DNA of 64,000 bases from Desulfotruncus alcoholivorax DSM 16058 (GTDB taxonomy: Bacteria; Bacillota; Desulfotomaculia; Desulfotomaculales; Desulfallaceae). The stretch is from the NCBI RefSeq assembly GCF_000430885.1, contig NZ_AUMW01000011.1, positions 1-64,000 on the forward strand, written 5' to 3'. Made by a program: the position numbers and the translations under genes. Positions 52,533 through 61,860 of the stretch are shown piece after piece; the stretch's first letter is position 1; every line of letters begins with the position of its first letter. The notes beneath the pieces were generated by a model that was not told the origin of the DNA, ran no database searches, and worked only from the letters and a program-made list of their open reading frames with translations.

Positions 52533-53564
52533 TTATTTTTTTGTCGAATCGCTTTTTTTAGCCTGATCCGGCTGGGTCTTTTCCAGGTTGTTCACAATTT
52601 TGGCCTTATCCCGCAAATCTTTCATATATTCATCTGTTTTTTTGTTAACTGCATCCTGTTTAAGAGAGGAAATTATACCGGCCCTTGACTCTTCCAATGT
52701 TTTAGTTTGGGCCGGGATAATTTTATCCAGGCGAATAATATGGTAACCGAACGTTGTTTTAACCGGCTCTGTAGTATACTCTCCTTGCTTCAGGTTAAAG
52801 GCGGCATCTTCAAACTCTTTGACAAAACCGCTGCCCTTGCTAAACGGAGGATATTGGCCGCCGTTATCTTTACTGCCCTGATCGTCACTATACTCTTTGG
52901 CTAGTTTGGCAAAATCTTCCCCTGCCTTAATTTTTTGGATAACTTGAAGTGCCAGCACTTTGGCATCCACTTCAGAACGTTTTTTACCGTTTGAATAATC
53001 ACCCACACCGATTAAAATATGACTTACCTGCCGTTGCTCCGGTTGGCTGAACTGTGTTTTATTTTGCTCATAATATGCTTTAATTTGCTCACCGGTGGGT
53101 TGCGGAACTTCAGCCGCTATTTTTTCCTGTAAATTCTTCATGGCCAGTTGTTCCCTGACCAGATCATTTAATTTAGGCTCATTGACCCCGTTGGCAGCTA
53201 AAAATTTTTTAAAATCAGCTTCAGTGCCAAGCTGCTTTTTAAGCTTGTCGATTTCGGCTTGAACTTCCTTGTCACTTGGCATCATACCCCGCTTTTTGGC
53301 ATCCTGCAAAAGCAGTTTTTGATCGATCATTTGGTCTACAAGGTTTTTGCGAAGCACTTGTTCCAACTGTTTACCCTGGTCTCCCTCAAAGCTGAAGCCT
53401 TGCTGCTCGAGGTTTGTTTTCATCAAGGCCACCTGCTCGTCCAGTTCTTGGGCTGTAATATCCTCACCGTTAACTGATGCCACCACGTTTTTACTTCCGC
53501 AGCCCCAGAGGATGATGGAAGCCAGTATTATAATCAATCCCAGGATATAAAAACTTTTACGCAA
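52533..53564 (-). CDS. PrsA-type foldase lipoprotein (peptidyl-prolyl isomerase)
   Basis: A 343-residue protein. A signal peptide ends in LWGC with lipidated Cys22. A SurA-like helical domain (about 30-170) and a parvulin PpiC domain (about 175-275; QRQVSHILIGVG, AGEDFAKLAKEYSDDQGSKDNGG, TTFGYHIIRL) follow, then a charged tail. It folds secreted proteins outside the membrane. It starts at TTG 53564 after GGGGAGGAG. It sits between spoVT and mfd. Confidence 0.92.
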   Translation of the reverse strand: MRKSFYILGLIIILASIILWGCGSKNVVASVNGEDITAQELDEQVALMKTNLEQQGFSFEGDQGKQLEQVLRKNLVDQMIDQKLLLQDAKKRGMMPSDKEVQAEIDKLKKQLGTEADFKKFLAANGVNEPKLNDLVREQLAMKNLQEKIAAEVPQPTGEQIKAYYEQNKTQFSQPEQRQVSHILIGVGDYSNGKKRSEVDAKVLALQVIQKIKAGEDFAKLAKEYSDDQGSKDNGGQYPPFSKGSGFVKEFEDAAFNLKQGEYTTEPVKTTFGYHIIRLDKIIPAQTKTLEESRAGIISSLKQDAVNKKTDEYMKDLRDKAKIVNNLEKTQPDQAKKSDSTKK

Positions 53565-53668
53565 ATTATCTCCTCCCCATAATTAATAATGCCACCTGTG
53601 GGCGGCACCAACTCATTCAATTATATAGCAAATAAACACCTACAGCAACAAGCGATAATTTCCGCGCG

Positions 53669-53765
53669 AGGTATTCAAAATTCAGTAATCGGAATAAAGA
53701 ATACTTCGAAACGATAAACCGTTCTCTCATTCTGACTTCTGGCTTCTGACTCCTGAGTAGTTACA
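53669..53765. repeat. 97-bp direct repeat, copy 1
   Basis: Starts AGGTATTCA and ends with TTCTGACTTCTGGCTTCTGA then CTCCTGAGTAGTTACA. About 85 percent identical by eye to 58190-58287. It contains tandem TTCTGAC/T heptamers. It is intergenic, between prsA-type and mfd genes. Confidence 0.7.
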
Positions 53766-53777
53766 TTTACGATATTA

Positions 53778-56700
53778 TCATTTAAACTCTTCCAAAAAAC
53801 GTTCCAAATCAGCCAGTTGCTTTTCAATAGTTCTACCGGCCTCTCTGTATTTCAACCTGATTTCAAACCCTTCTTCGGTGTTGTTAAATTTTACTTTGTT
53901 TTCATAATTCTCCCCGATCCTGACCAATTTATCACCGGTAAGACTATGGTTGAGAGCAAATACCATTCGATAAAAACCCTGCTGCCTGCTGATGGACTTA
54001 ATTTTAAAGCTGCCGGCCATAACCCGTATCCGGGCAACTCGCAGCAGGTTTTGTACCTGCGGGGGCAAATCCCCGAAACGGTCAACCAGTTCCTCTTCGA
54101 GGTCCGGAACCTCTTCCGGTTTTTTAAGAGCTGCTATTCGCCTGTAAAGTTCCACTTTTTGATTGGTATCGGTAATATAATCATCGGGAATATAGGCCTC
54201 AACAGGTAATTCCACCACCGTTTCCACAGGCTGTTCAATTTTCCGGCCCCTCGCTTCCTGCACGGCTTCTTCCAAAAGCCTGCAGTAAAGGTCAAAGCCG
54301 ACCGCTGCAATATGGCCATGCTGTTCCGCACCCAGCAAATTGCCTGCACCCCTGATCTCCAGGTCACGCATAGCCACTTTGTAACCCGAACCAAGTTCGG
54401 TAAATTCCCGGATGGCGGAGAGTCTTTTTTCAGCCACTTCGTTTAAAACTTGGTCCTTACGAAAGGTAAGATAAGCGTAAGCCAGCCGGTTGGCCCGGCC
54501 GACCCTGCCGCGAAGCTGGTAGAGCTGCGCCAGGCCAAAATTATTGGCATCTTTGACAATCAGCGTATTTACGTTAGGTATATCCAGGCCGCTTTCAATA
54601 ATGGTGGTGCATACCAGCAGGTCATATTCACCATCAATAAAATCGAGCATTATTTGTTCCAATTCTTCTTCCCGCATCTGCCCGTGGGCGGTAATGATCC
54701 TGGCCTCAGGCACCAGCGATTTAAGCCACAGGGTAATATTGTCCAGGTCACTGACCCTGTTATGCACGAAAAAGACCTGCCCGCCCCGGCCCAACTCCCT
54801 TCGTACGGCCTCCCTGATTAAAACCGGGTCTTCTTCCAGCACGTAGGTTTGAACAGGAAACCTGTTTTCAGGAGGCGTTTCCAGCAAACTGGTATCGCGC
54901 ACCCCCACCAGAGACATATGCAATGTCCGGGGTATGGGTGTGGCTGTCAGCGTTAAAACATCAACATTGGTTCGCATTCTTTTTAATTTTTCCTTGTGGG
55001 CGACGCCGAATCTTTGCTCCTCATCCACCACCAGCAGGCCCAGATCCTTAAATACAACATCTTCCTGCACCAGGCGGTGGGTGCCGATGACAATATCAAC
55101 CCGCCCTTCCTTCAGGTCCTTGATGATGGCGCGCTGTTCACGGGGTGACCGGAACCTGCTCAGCATTTCCACCCTTACCGGGTAACCTGAAAAGCGTTCC
55201 CTAAAGGTATTATAATGCTGTTGAGCAAGGATGGTTGTAGGAACCAGCACCGCAACCTGCTTGCTCTCCATCACCGCCTTAAAGGCCGCCCGCAAAGCCA
55301 CTTCAGTTTTTCCGTAGCCCACATCCCCGCAAAGCAACCGGTCCATGGGCCGCTTGCTTTCCATATCTCGTTTAACATCTTCTATGGCCTTGATCTGATC
55401 TGCAGTTTCCTCATAGGGGAAGGCATCCTCAAATTCCTTTTGCCATACCGTATCCGGTCCGAAAGCATAGCCCTGGACCGTTTCACGGGCTGCGTAAAGG
55501 GCCAATAATTCCTGGGCCATATCCCTTACCGCTTCCCGCACCCGGCTCTTTACCCTGCTCCACTCCGCGCCGCCCAACCTTGACAGCCGCGGGGCGTCAG
55601 CCTCGGCGCCGAGATATTTTTGCAGCAATGATACCTGGTCCGTTGGAACATAAAGCTTATCCTCACCGGAATACTTAATTAACAAGTATTCTTTGCGAAT
55701 ACCCCCTATATCCAGCGGCACTATCCCCTGGTAGCGGCCGATTCCGTGATTAACGTGAACTACATAGTCCCCTACTTTAAGGTCGGTAAAGGGCTCCATC
55801 CGGTTCCCTTCGCGGGGCTGCTCCCGGCGCTTACGCCGCCTTTGTCCGAAAATCTCGCCTTCGGTAATAACCACCAACCGGGCGTTAACCAATTCAAAAC
55901 CGTTGGACAACTGCCCGTGACAGATCACCGCGTTGCCGGGTTTAACCTCCTGGTCCAGATTGCTGACATAAAATACATCAATTTTTTCGTCCCTTAAAGC
56001 ATCAAGCAGGTGCCTGCCCCTATCCTGCCCCGTTACCAGCATGACTACTGCATTACCGTTACGCCGCCACTGTTTAATTTCCTCTGCCAGCATTTCAGTA
56101 TGGCCAAGAAAACTATGCATCGACTTGGCGGTAAGGTTCACAATATTTTGAGGCCGGACAAAAGGCGATTGGCGGGGCATGAATGTAAAATATGCGGCTC
56201 TCCTTGATCCAATGCTCCCGTATAAATCCTCCCAATCAATATACCCTTTAAGCTGACCGGGCAAAATCTTACCCCTGGAAAGGAGGTCTGCATATGTTTC
56301 ACTTCGTTCACGCTGAATACTTTGCACTACTTCTTTAATTTTTTGGGGTTCGTCAATGTAAACAGGAACGTTTGCCGGTAGATAATCCAGCAGGGTTGAG
56401 ACCCTGGGATAAAAATAAGGCACAAAGGACTCCAAACCCTGAAAGTATACCTCATTATCCAGCATTTCCACCAATTGGCCATAATGTTCTTCAAAAAACT
56501 GCAGTGCTGCGGTATCGCCTGACCTGGCCAGCTTACGCTGCTGAATCCTGAAATCTGCCTTAACCGCTCCCCTGCCGATGGACCATTTTTCCGGAGGGAT
56601 GATAAACTCCCTGGCCGGGTAAACAGAACATTGATAAACTTTTTTCTCCGACCGCTGGGACCCCACTTCAAAAAGCCTGACGGAATCCACCTCGTCGTCA

Positions 56701-57290
56701 AAGAATTCCAGTCTTACAGGCGTTTCCCAGGTCATGGGGTAAATATCTACAATACCGCCACGCACACTAAAATGTCCGGGGTTTTCCACCAGGTCTACCC
56801 TTTCATAGCCCATAACAAGCAGGCGCCGGACCAGTTCCTCCGTCTCCAAACGGTCTCCCACAGCGATATCTACAACAACTGACTTAAAAACGTCAGGTGG
56901 CGTCAGCCTGCGCATTAAAGCCTCGACCGGTGCAACAACAACCAAAGGCTCATTACGGCAAAGAGCTTCCATAATACTCAAACGGCGGGAGATAACCTCC
57001 CTGCCGTGGGCCAGTACCTGGTATGGCAATAATTCATATACCGGGAGCTGTTCAACCCGGTCCCGGGGCAACAGTGAAGACAGGTCGTCAGCAACCTGTC
57101 CCGCCTCGATTTCACTGTTTGTTATCACCAGGCCGGCAGGGCTAAAATCTTCCACCAGTGCTGCGATTAATAGATTTCGCTGGGCACCGGTCAGCCCGAA
57201 AACCTGCTGTTGATTGCGTCCGGTATTAAAAGCCTTAACCAGCCCGGTATATTCTGTTGTATTGATAATTCGGGACAACAAACCTTTCAT
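53778..57290 (-). CDS. mfd: Transcription-repair coupling factor
   Basis: A 1170-residue Mfd of normal length. The N-terminal third is UvrB-like, then the RNA-polymerase-interaction domain around GDYVVHVNHGIGRYQGIVPL (about 500), the SF2 translocase with LLCGDVGYGKTEVALRAAF and VVDEEQRFGVAHKE, GLDIPNVNTLIV and QLRGRVGRANRLAYAYL, and the TRCF C-terminal domain. It removes stalled RNA polymerase and recruits UvrA. GGTGATGTA precedes the ATG. It lies after fin as in Bacillus. Confidence 0.97.
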   Translation of the reverse strand: MKGLLSRIINTTEYTGLVKAFNTGRNQQQVFGLTGAQRNLLIAALVEDFSPAGLVITNSEIEAGQVADDLSSLLPRDRVEQLPVYELLPYQVLAHGREVISRRLSIMEALCRNEPLVVVAPVEALMRRLTPPDVFKSVVVDIAVGDRLETEELVRRLLVMGYERVDLVENPGHFSVRGGIVDIYPMTWETPVRLEFFDDEVDSVRLFEVGSQRSEKKVYQCSVYPAREFIIPPEKWSIGRGAVKADFRIQQRKLARSGDTAALQFFEEHYGQLVEMLDNEVYFQGLESFVPYFYPRVSTLLDYLPANVPVYIDEPQKIKEVVQSIQRERSETYADLLSRGKILPGQLKGYIDWEDLYGSIGSRRAAYFTFMPRQSPFVRPQNIVNLTAKSMHSFLGHTEMLAEEIKQWRRNGNAVVMLVTGQDRGRHLLDALRDEKIDVFYVSNLDQEVKPGNAVICHGQLSNGFELVNARLVVITEGEIFGQRRRKRREQPREGNRMEPFTDLKVGDYVVHVNHGIGRYQGIVPLDIGGIRKEYLLIKYSGEDKLYVPTDQVSLLQKYLGAEADAPRLSRLGGAEWSRVKSRVREAVRDMAQELLALYAARETVQGYAFGPDTVWQKEFEDAFPYEETADQIKAIEDVKRDMESKRPMDRLLCGDVGYGKTEVALRAAFKAVMESKQVAVLVPTTILAQQHYNTFRERFSGYPVRVEMLSRFRSPREQRAIIKDLKEGRVDIVIGTHRLVQEDVVFKDLGLLVVDEEQRFGVAHKEKLKRMRTNVDVLTLTATPIPRTLHMSLVGVRDTSLLETPPENRFPVQTYVLEEDPVLIREAVRRELGRGGQVFFVHNRVSDLDNITLWLKSLVPEARIITAHGQMREEELEQIMLDFIDGEYDLLVCTTIIESGLDIPNVNTLIVKDANNFGLAQLYQLRGRVGRANRLAYAYLTFRKDQVLNEVAEKRLSAIREFTELGSGYKVAMRDLEIRGAGNLLGAEQHGHIAAVGFDLYCRLLEEAVQEARGRKIEQPVETVVELPVEAYIPDDYITDTNQKVELYRRIAALKKPEEVPDLEEELVDRFGDLPPQVQNLLRVARIRVMAGSFKIKSISRQQGFYRMVFALNHSLTGDKLVRIGENYENKVKFNNTEEGFEIRLKYREAGRTIEKQLADLERFLEEFK

Positions 57291-57312
57291 TACATCACCA
57301 TGAAAAAGGCAT

Positions 57313-57348
57313 CACAAAAGGAGCTTTAGCACTTCGGGCTAAAGCTCC
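57313..57348 (-). terminator. Terminator of fin
   Basis: GGAGCTTTAGC / GCTAAAGCTCC perfect 11-bp stem (57320-57330 with 57338-57348), followed by TTTTG on the minus strand. Confidence 0.75.
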
Positions 57349-57371
57349 GATTACCTTTAATATATTTGCAG

Positions 57372-57398
57372 GTATTCAGGAGTCAGGAGTCATAATTC
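57372..57398. repeat. Partial copy of the 97-bp repeat
   Basis: GGTATTCAGGAGTCAGGAGT and ATTCAAAAAT share pieces with both ends of the 97-bp repeat (53669 and 58190). Rearranged fragment. Confidence 0.4.
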
Positions 57399-57449
57399 AA
57401 AAATGCGGTATAACAATTGTGCTTTTCTCCATGACCTCTGACTCTTTTT

Positions 57450-57686
57450 TTAATTCAAACCGTGATAAGAATACACTACTATACGGTCATCAGTCCCGTA
57501 TATCTCTGCTCGGCATTCTTCACAAAGACCAGTGATAAAGCCATTATTTCTTTCATTTTCTTCCATTATTATACCCCTGGCCTCCTGCCCCGTCAAGTCA
57601 TCGATACCAGATTGTTCCAGGTCAGGGCTTGATTCAGTTGTTTTAAAAACACAATCGCAGCATTCACAGATATAGTAAGTTTTCAT
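57450..57686 (-). CDS. fin: Anti-sigma-F factor Fin (YabK)-type protein
   Basis: A 78-residue protein with two Cys pairs (C7, C9, C10, C12 and C55, C58) set like the zinc ribbon of Fin. The middle DLTGQEARGIIMEENERNN corresponds to the Fin helix region (LTxEER). In Bacillus the same small gene lies between pth and mfd and encodes an inhibitor that switches off sigma F. Sequence likeness is modest, so position is an important part of the call. GGAG precedes the ATG. Confidence 0.8.
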   Translation of the reverse strand: MKTYYICECCDCVFKTTESSPDLEQSGIDDLTGQEARGIIMEENERNNGFITGLCEECRAEIYGTDDRIVVYSYHGLN

Positions 57687-57772
57687 AGTTTACTCCATTA
57701 TGTTTGCTTCTGTGCTATCCTAAAAAACTTTTACAGATTATCCCGGGTGCCTGACACGTCGGGCATGCAAAT

Positions 57773-58177
57773 CTATTTACTTTTTTTAAGATTGGGACCC
57801 AGCAGCACCACTGATGTATAGTTCCACATCGCATGCAACAGCACGGCCACCGTCAGGGCAAGGGCCAGCGATCCGTACAGGCCAAGAAGCCATTGGGTTG
57901 CAAACCCCAATATGCTGTGCAGCACCAGTGCCGCCAATCCGGGCCACACTCCCCGGCGGCGCAGGGTATCCATAACCAGCTCCAGGCTGCCGAAAACCAC
58001 ATGGGTGTAAAATATGCCGGCATTAAAGAGCATCGCTGACCCTGTTTTCGCTATTTCCTCCACCACAGGCCCAAGCAACACGATTACCGGTTTTGAGTTA
58101 CTGTTAACAGCGACCGCTCCCAGGATAACCCTTGCCGACAGTGCGGAAAAAAAACCTGAAATGAGGTAATAAATCAC
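57773..58177 (-). CDS. Small membrane protein, PrsW/CPBP-like protease family
   Basis: A 134-residue protein with about four membrane segments. The motif GPVVEEIAKTG holds a Glu pair (E40, E41), followed by His59 (THVVFGSLE), His87 (LHSILGF) and His115 (LHAMWN). This is the arrangement of glutamic-type intramembrane proteases such as PrsW. It is short for that family. It starts at GTG 58177 with a poor ribosome-binding site. It lies between pth and fin; a role in anti-sigma-factor cleavage would fit but is a guess. Confidence 0.7.
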   Translation of the reverse strand: MIYYLISGFFSALSARVILGAVAVNSNSKPVIVLLGPVVEEIAKTGSAMLFNAGIFYTHVVFGSLELVMDTLRRRGVWPGLAALVLHSILGFATQWLLGLYGSLALALTVAVLLHAMWNYTSVVLLGPNLKKSK

Positions 58178-58189
58178 GTGTTACTATTT

Positions 58190-58287
58190 AGGTATTCAGA
58201 ATACAGTAGTCAGAATTCAAAAATACTTCGATACGATAAACCCTTCTCTCATTCTGACTTCTGACTTCTGACTCCTGAGTAGTTACA
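58190..58287. repeat. 97-bp direct repeat, copy 2
   Basis: Second copy of the repeat at 53669-53765 in the same orientation, with TTCTGACTTCTGACTTCTGA near the right end. It lies between the PrsW-like gene and pth. Confidence 0.7.
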
Positions 58288-58325
58288 AATCATGTTATGC
58301 TTAGTATTGACACCCTGAAGATAGA

Positions 58326-58901
58326 TTATACCACAGACATGCCGTTAAACTTATTCATGGCTGCCCCGACACCATTTTCAACGATTTCCCAAAGCACCTC
58401 CGGCACCATTTCCAATGCCCGGTTGAGTGCGATTGTCTCCTCGGGGTCCGGACGCCCCAATACCCAGTTGACAACGTCCCGCCCCTTCTCACGAGGCCTG
58501 CCGATGCCAATGCGGATCCTGTTGAAATCGCCGGATCCCAGTAAACTAATTATTGATGCCAGCCCACGATGGCCACCGTCCCCGCCACGGTGTCGTACTT
58601 TTAGTTTCCCTGGTTCAAGATCCATGTCATCATAAATTACCGTCATATCGCCCGTACTTAATTTATACCAGTTGAGTAGTTTGATCACAGCCTCGCCGCT
58701 CAAATTCATATACGTTTGAGGCTTGGCCAGTATTATTTTTTCACCCTTATGTAAACCCTGTCCCACAACAGCCCGCATAAAATTTTTGTCCAACTTGATA
58801 CCAAGCTGGCCGGCAACCAGATCAACGGCCATAAAACCAATATTATGCCTCGATCGGGCATATTGAATCCCCGGGTTTCCCAGGCCCACCACCAGTTTCA
58901 A
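58326..58901 (-). CDS. pth: Peptidyl-tRNA hydrolase
   Basis: A 191-residue Pth. VGLGNPGIQYARSRHNIGFM holds the catalytic His19; YMNLSGEAV, VIYDDMDLEPGKLKVRHRGGDGGHRGLAS and FNRIRIGIGRP are complete. It frees tRNA from dropped-off peptidyl-tRNA. It starts at TTG 58901 after GGAGGT. Order rplY-pth-fin-mfd is the standard one, here with two additional small genes inserted. Confidence 0.96.
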   Translation of the reverse strand: MKLVVGLGNPGIQYARSRHNIGFMAVDLVAGQLGIKLDKNFMRAVVGQGLHKGEKIILAKPQTYMNLSGEAVIKLLNWYKLSTGDMTVIYDDMDLEPGKLKVRHRGGDGGHRGLASIISLLGSGDFNRIRIGIGRPREKGRDVVNWVLGRPDPEETIALNRALEMVPEVLWEIVENGVGAAMNKFNGMSVV

Positions 58902-58994
58902 ATTTTATCTACCTCCCTCCGCTTTGCCCCGGCTATTAAATTACCCCCTCCCCGCACGATGGGGAGGGGGTTTAGCCAGCTTATTGAGTTGAAA

Positions 58995-59315
58995 TTACCT
59001 CCCCGGTGTCTCCGGCGGCATCGTCATAGGTGGCTGCTGCATGGGAATTACCACCGATGCTACTGCCGGCAGTTGAATGATAACCGCCTCATGGGCATTA
59101 GTATCTGTTGCCCGGTGAATTTCCAAATAGTTTGGTCCCACAGCGTGCAGCATTCCCATTACGGGCACATTTCCTTCACCGACATAAACTGTGATAACTC
59201 TCCCAACGCACCTTTGGAGCCTTTCATAAAGTGTCATTCCATAACCAGGGCCGTAGCCAGGGCCATAATTTCCCCCGGGTGGGTAGTACCCCCCAGCTCC
59301 AGTGGCATCAGCCAT
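58995..59315 (-). CDS. LSm-like small protein with Gly/Tyr-rich N-terminus
   Basis: A 106-residue protein. An N-terminal GGYYPPGGNYGPGYGPGYG repeat-like stretch (about 7-26) precedes a small beta-barrel region (about 30-90; VGRVITVYVGEGNVPVMGMLHAVGPNYLEI) that resembles LSm/DUF2642 domains of spore-coat-associated proteins. A Pro/Met tail follows. ATG 59315 after AAGGAGGAG is clear. Not found between pth and ctc in Bacillus. A spore surface role is possible. Confidence 0.75.
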   Translation of the reverse strand: MADATGAGGYYPPGGNYGPGYGPGYGMTLYERLQRCVGRVITVYVGEGNVPVMGMLHAVGPNYLEIHRATDTNAHEAVIIQLPAVASVVIPMQQPPMTMPPETPGR

Positions 59316-59398
59316 AAGAATCTCCTCCTTGAACATCATGTTGCTCCCATATTATGCAAAATAAGGATGATCTGTTAACGGATATAACTTATATAGAT

Positions 59399-60028
59399 TT
59401 ATTCTTCGGCGGCCACTGCACCTGCCCCTTCTCCGGTGCCGGCTGGTTCTTCGCCGGCAGGCTCTTCTGCTTTACGCTCGGGCAACACAGTAACAATTAA
59501 AGCATCAGGATCATCCAATATTGTGACATTATCTAAAGCAGTGATGTCCCTGACAGCCACCGTGTCACCAACATTCAGGCTGTCCAAGTCAACCGCAATT
59601 TCCGCCGGAATATTAGAAGGCAGGCAGGAAATTTGAAGCTCTCTTATACCATACTGAGGAATACCTGATTTTATTTCACCATTGAAAGTTATAGCCACGG
59701 AAGTGGTAATGGATTCTTTCATTGAAATTTGATGAAAATCTATATTCATTATCGCCCTATTGATTGGGTCATACTGCATGTCCTTGATTAATACCTTGAA
59801 GTTCTTAGGCGCATCAACGCCCTGAACGGTTAAGTCAATAATTGAATTCTTGGCATTAGCCAAAACGTTTTTCAGTGGCTTAAACTCCACTTCCACCGGA
59901 ATGCTGCCGCCGTCGCCAACCTCCTTACCGTATACGACCCCGGGAACCATACCCCGGCGAATTAATTCCTTACGGTACGCCTTACCGGTTTTAGTGCGAT
60001 AATTAACCTGTAAACTTACATTTTCCAT
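59399..60028 (-). CDS. rplY: Ribosomal protein L25, long (Ctc) form
   Basis: A 209-residue Ctc-type L25: N-terminal 5S-rRNA-binding domain (1-92; RTKTGKAYRKELIRRGMVPGVVYGKE) and the C-terminal TL5 domain, then a Glu/Ala-rich tail. AAAGGAGGT precedes the ATG. In Bacillus ctc is a general-stress gene in the same place between prs and pth. Confidence 0.95.
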   Translation of the reverse strand: MENVSLQVNYRTKTGKAYRKELIRRGMVPGVVYGKEVGDGGSIPVEVEFKPLKNVLANAKNSIIDLTVQGVDAPKNFKVLIKDMQYDPINRAIMNIDFHQISMKESITTSVAITFNGEIKSGIPQYGIRELQISCLPSNIPAEIAVDLDSLNVGDTVAVRDITALDNVTILDDPDALIVTVLPERKAEEPAGEEPAGTGEGAGAVAAEE

Positions 60029-60112
60029 ATATGTAACCTCCTTTGGGATAATATTCCCTGTTTAAAGTTATATCAAACACATTATTATCATAACATTAAT
60101 TAAATACTTATT

Positions 60113-60137
60113 GGGGACATTCCTCCGGTGTGTCCCC
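60113..60137. repeat. GGGGACA/TGTCCCC hairpin repeat
   Basis: TTGGGGACA, spacer, TGTCCCC then TTTCCT, in the divergent gap between rplY and the PRC-barrel gene. Same family as 46173 and 63286. Confidence 0.6.
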
Positions 60138-60166
60138 TTTCCTAAGAACGCAGGGGGGGGTTTGCC

Positions 60167-60865
60167 ATGCGTAAAAGCAAACAATTTTATAACTTGCCTG
60201 TAATAAGCCTGGAAGAAGGCACCCAAATAGGGATAATTAAGGGGCTGATTATCAACCCCGCCGACAAAAAAGTTGTAGCCCTGGCCGTTGACCAAAAGGG
60301 CTGGTTTAACGACCAAAAATTTATCCCCTACGGGAAAATACACAGTGTCGGCGAAGACGCCGTAACCGTAAATCGCAGTGCTATAATCCAAAAAGGCAAC
60401 AGTCTACCGGAAATAATCGGCCTGGTTAAGGAAAAAAACAATATCAGCGGCGCTCGCATAATATCAGAAAGCGGCACCATGCTTGGGATAGTGGACGATT
60501 ATTATGTCAATCTTGCCTCAGGCGATATTGTAGGCTTGGAATTCGGGGGCGGTTATCTAAGCGGCGTTTACAGTGGGTCAGCTTTTCTGGACATAGATCA
60601 TGTCCTTACCATCGGCAAGGAAATGATTGTATGTACAGATGAAGCCATGGAAAAAGCGGTCAAGCTTGACGGCGGACTGCAGGACAGATTGCGGGGAGTA
60701 AGTAAAACCACCGGCAAGCTGTTAGAAACCACGGTACAGAAAAGTAAACGTATCGGATCAAACTTAGGCTCCAATGTAACCAGGTCTATTTCGCGGCTAA
60801 AATGGAATAAAGATGATAATTCACCTCAGGATGAGGCTAACCCGGAGGAACCTCCCAAGCAATAA
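60167..60865 (+). CDS. PRC-barrel domain protein
   Basis: A 232-residue soluble protein with two PRC-barrel domains (about 5-80, LPVISLEEGTQIGIIKGLII; and about 88-160, GARIISESGTMLGIVDDYYV). A helical, Lys/Ser-rich C-terminus ends in an acidic tail. PRC barrels bind RNA or metabolically linked partners (RimM-like). A run of eight G lies just before the ATG (60151-60158). It is on the + strand, opposite to its neighbours, and convergent with prs. Function unknown. Confidence 0.85.
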   Translation: MRKSKQFYNLPVISLEEGTQIGIIKGLIINPADKKVVALAVDQKGWFNDQKFIPYGKIHSVGEDAVTVNRSAIIQKGNSLPEIIGLVKEKNNISGARIISESGTMLGIVDDYYVNLASGDIVGLEFGGGYLSGVYSGSAFLDIDHVLTIGKEMIVCTDEAMEKAVKLDGGLQDRLRGVSKTTGKLLETTVQKSKRIGSNLGSNVTRSISRLKWNKDDNSPQDEANPEEPPKQ

Positions 60866-60894
60866 TCTGATGCTAAGTGAACGGCTATTAGGTC

Positions 60895-61839
60895 TTAATC
60901 AAACAGCTTGCTTACCGACAGGTCCTCATGGACCCGGATGATAGCCTCTCCAAGCAACGGCGCTACCGATAGAATTTTAAGGTTATCAATTATTTTGCTC
61001 TGCGGTAAGGCAATCGTATTTGTTACCAAAACTTCTTTTATTGGCGCCTTGGGCAGTCTGTCCACCGCCGGACCGCTCAGCACAGGATGTGTGCAGCATA
61101 CATAAATTTCTTCTGCGCCCCACTTTTTCAGTGCAGCCGCCCCCTGGGTGATGGTACCGGCGGTATCGATAATATCATCAATCATGATTACTTTTTTACC
61201 TTGAACGCTTCCGATAATATTCATAATTTCGGCTACATTGGGCTCCGGGCGTCTCTTATCGATGATAGCGAGGGGGGCGCCAATTCTTTCAGCCAAATCC
61301 CTGGCGCGCTGCACTCCGCCTAAATCAGGACTCACTACAACAACATCACTTAATTGCTGCTGTAGAAAATACTGAGCTATCAGCGGTACACCGGGCAGGT
61401 GATCTACGGGTATATCAAAAAAACCCTGTATTTGCCCCGCATGCAAATCCATTGTAATAACCCGCCTGGTGCCGCTGGCATATAGCAAATTTGCCACCAA
61501 CTTAGCAGTTATGGGATCACGGGCCCTTGTTTTGCGGTCTTGCCGGGCATACCCGTAGTAAGGCATGACGGCTGTAATTCTCCGTGCCGATGCCCTGCGT
61601 ACGGCGTCAACCATTACCAGCAACTCCATTAAATGCTCGTTGACGGGCTCCGAGGTCGGCTGAATAATGAAAACATCCGCACCTCTAACACTTTCATTTA
61701 TTCTAACCTGAATCTCTCCATCACTGAAGCGGGTTACTTTGGCCGCCCCAACCGAAACACCCAGGTAATGGGCTATTTCCTCCGCCAAAGCAGGATTGGC
61801 GTTACCGGTAAAAATTTTAAGCCGTTGACGCGATGACAT
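60895..61839 (-). CDS. prs: Ribose-phosphate pyrophosphokinase
   Basis: A 314-residue PRPP synthase. [20 protein letters not shown] at the start, the [15 protein letters not shown] flexible loop, [20 protein letters not shown], and the PRPP-binding [12 protein letters not shown] are complete. It supplies PRPP for nucleotide, His and Trp synthesis. GGAGGTAAG precedes the ATG, and it is 21 bp behind glmU. Confidence 0.97.
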   Translation of the reverse strand: MSSRQRLKIFTGNANPALAEEIAHYLGVSVGAAKVTRFSDGEIQVRINESVRGADVFIIQPTSEPVNEHLMELLVMVDAVRRASARRITAVMPYYGYARQDRKTRARDPITAKLVANLLYASGTRRVITMDLHAGQIQGFFDIPVDHLPGVPLIAQYFLQQQLSDVVVVSPDLGGVQRARDLAERIGAPLAIIDKRRPEPNVAEIMNIIGSVQGKKVIMIDDIIDTAGTITQGAAALKKWGAEEIYVCCTHPVLSGPAVDRLPKAPIKEVLVTNTIALPQSKIIDNLKILSVAPLLGEAIIRVHEDLSVSKLFD

Positions 61840-61860
61840 TTCTTAGCTTACCTCCAAATA

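Noticed and set aside
53700-53765. CRISPR array
   Set aside because: The TTCTGAC repeats are seven-base tandem units without spacers, and no cas gene is present.
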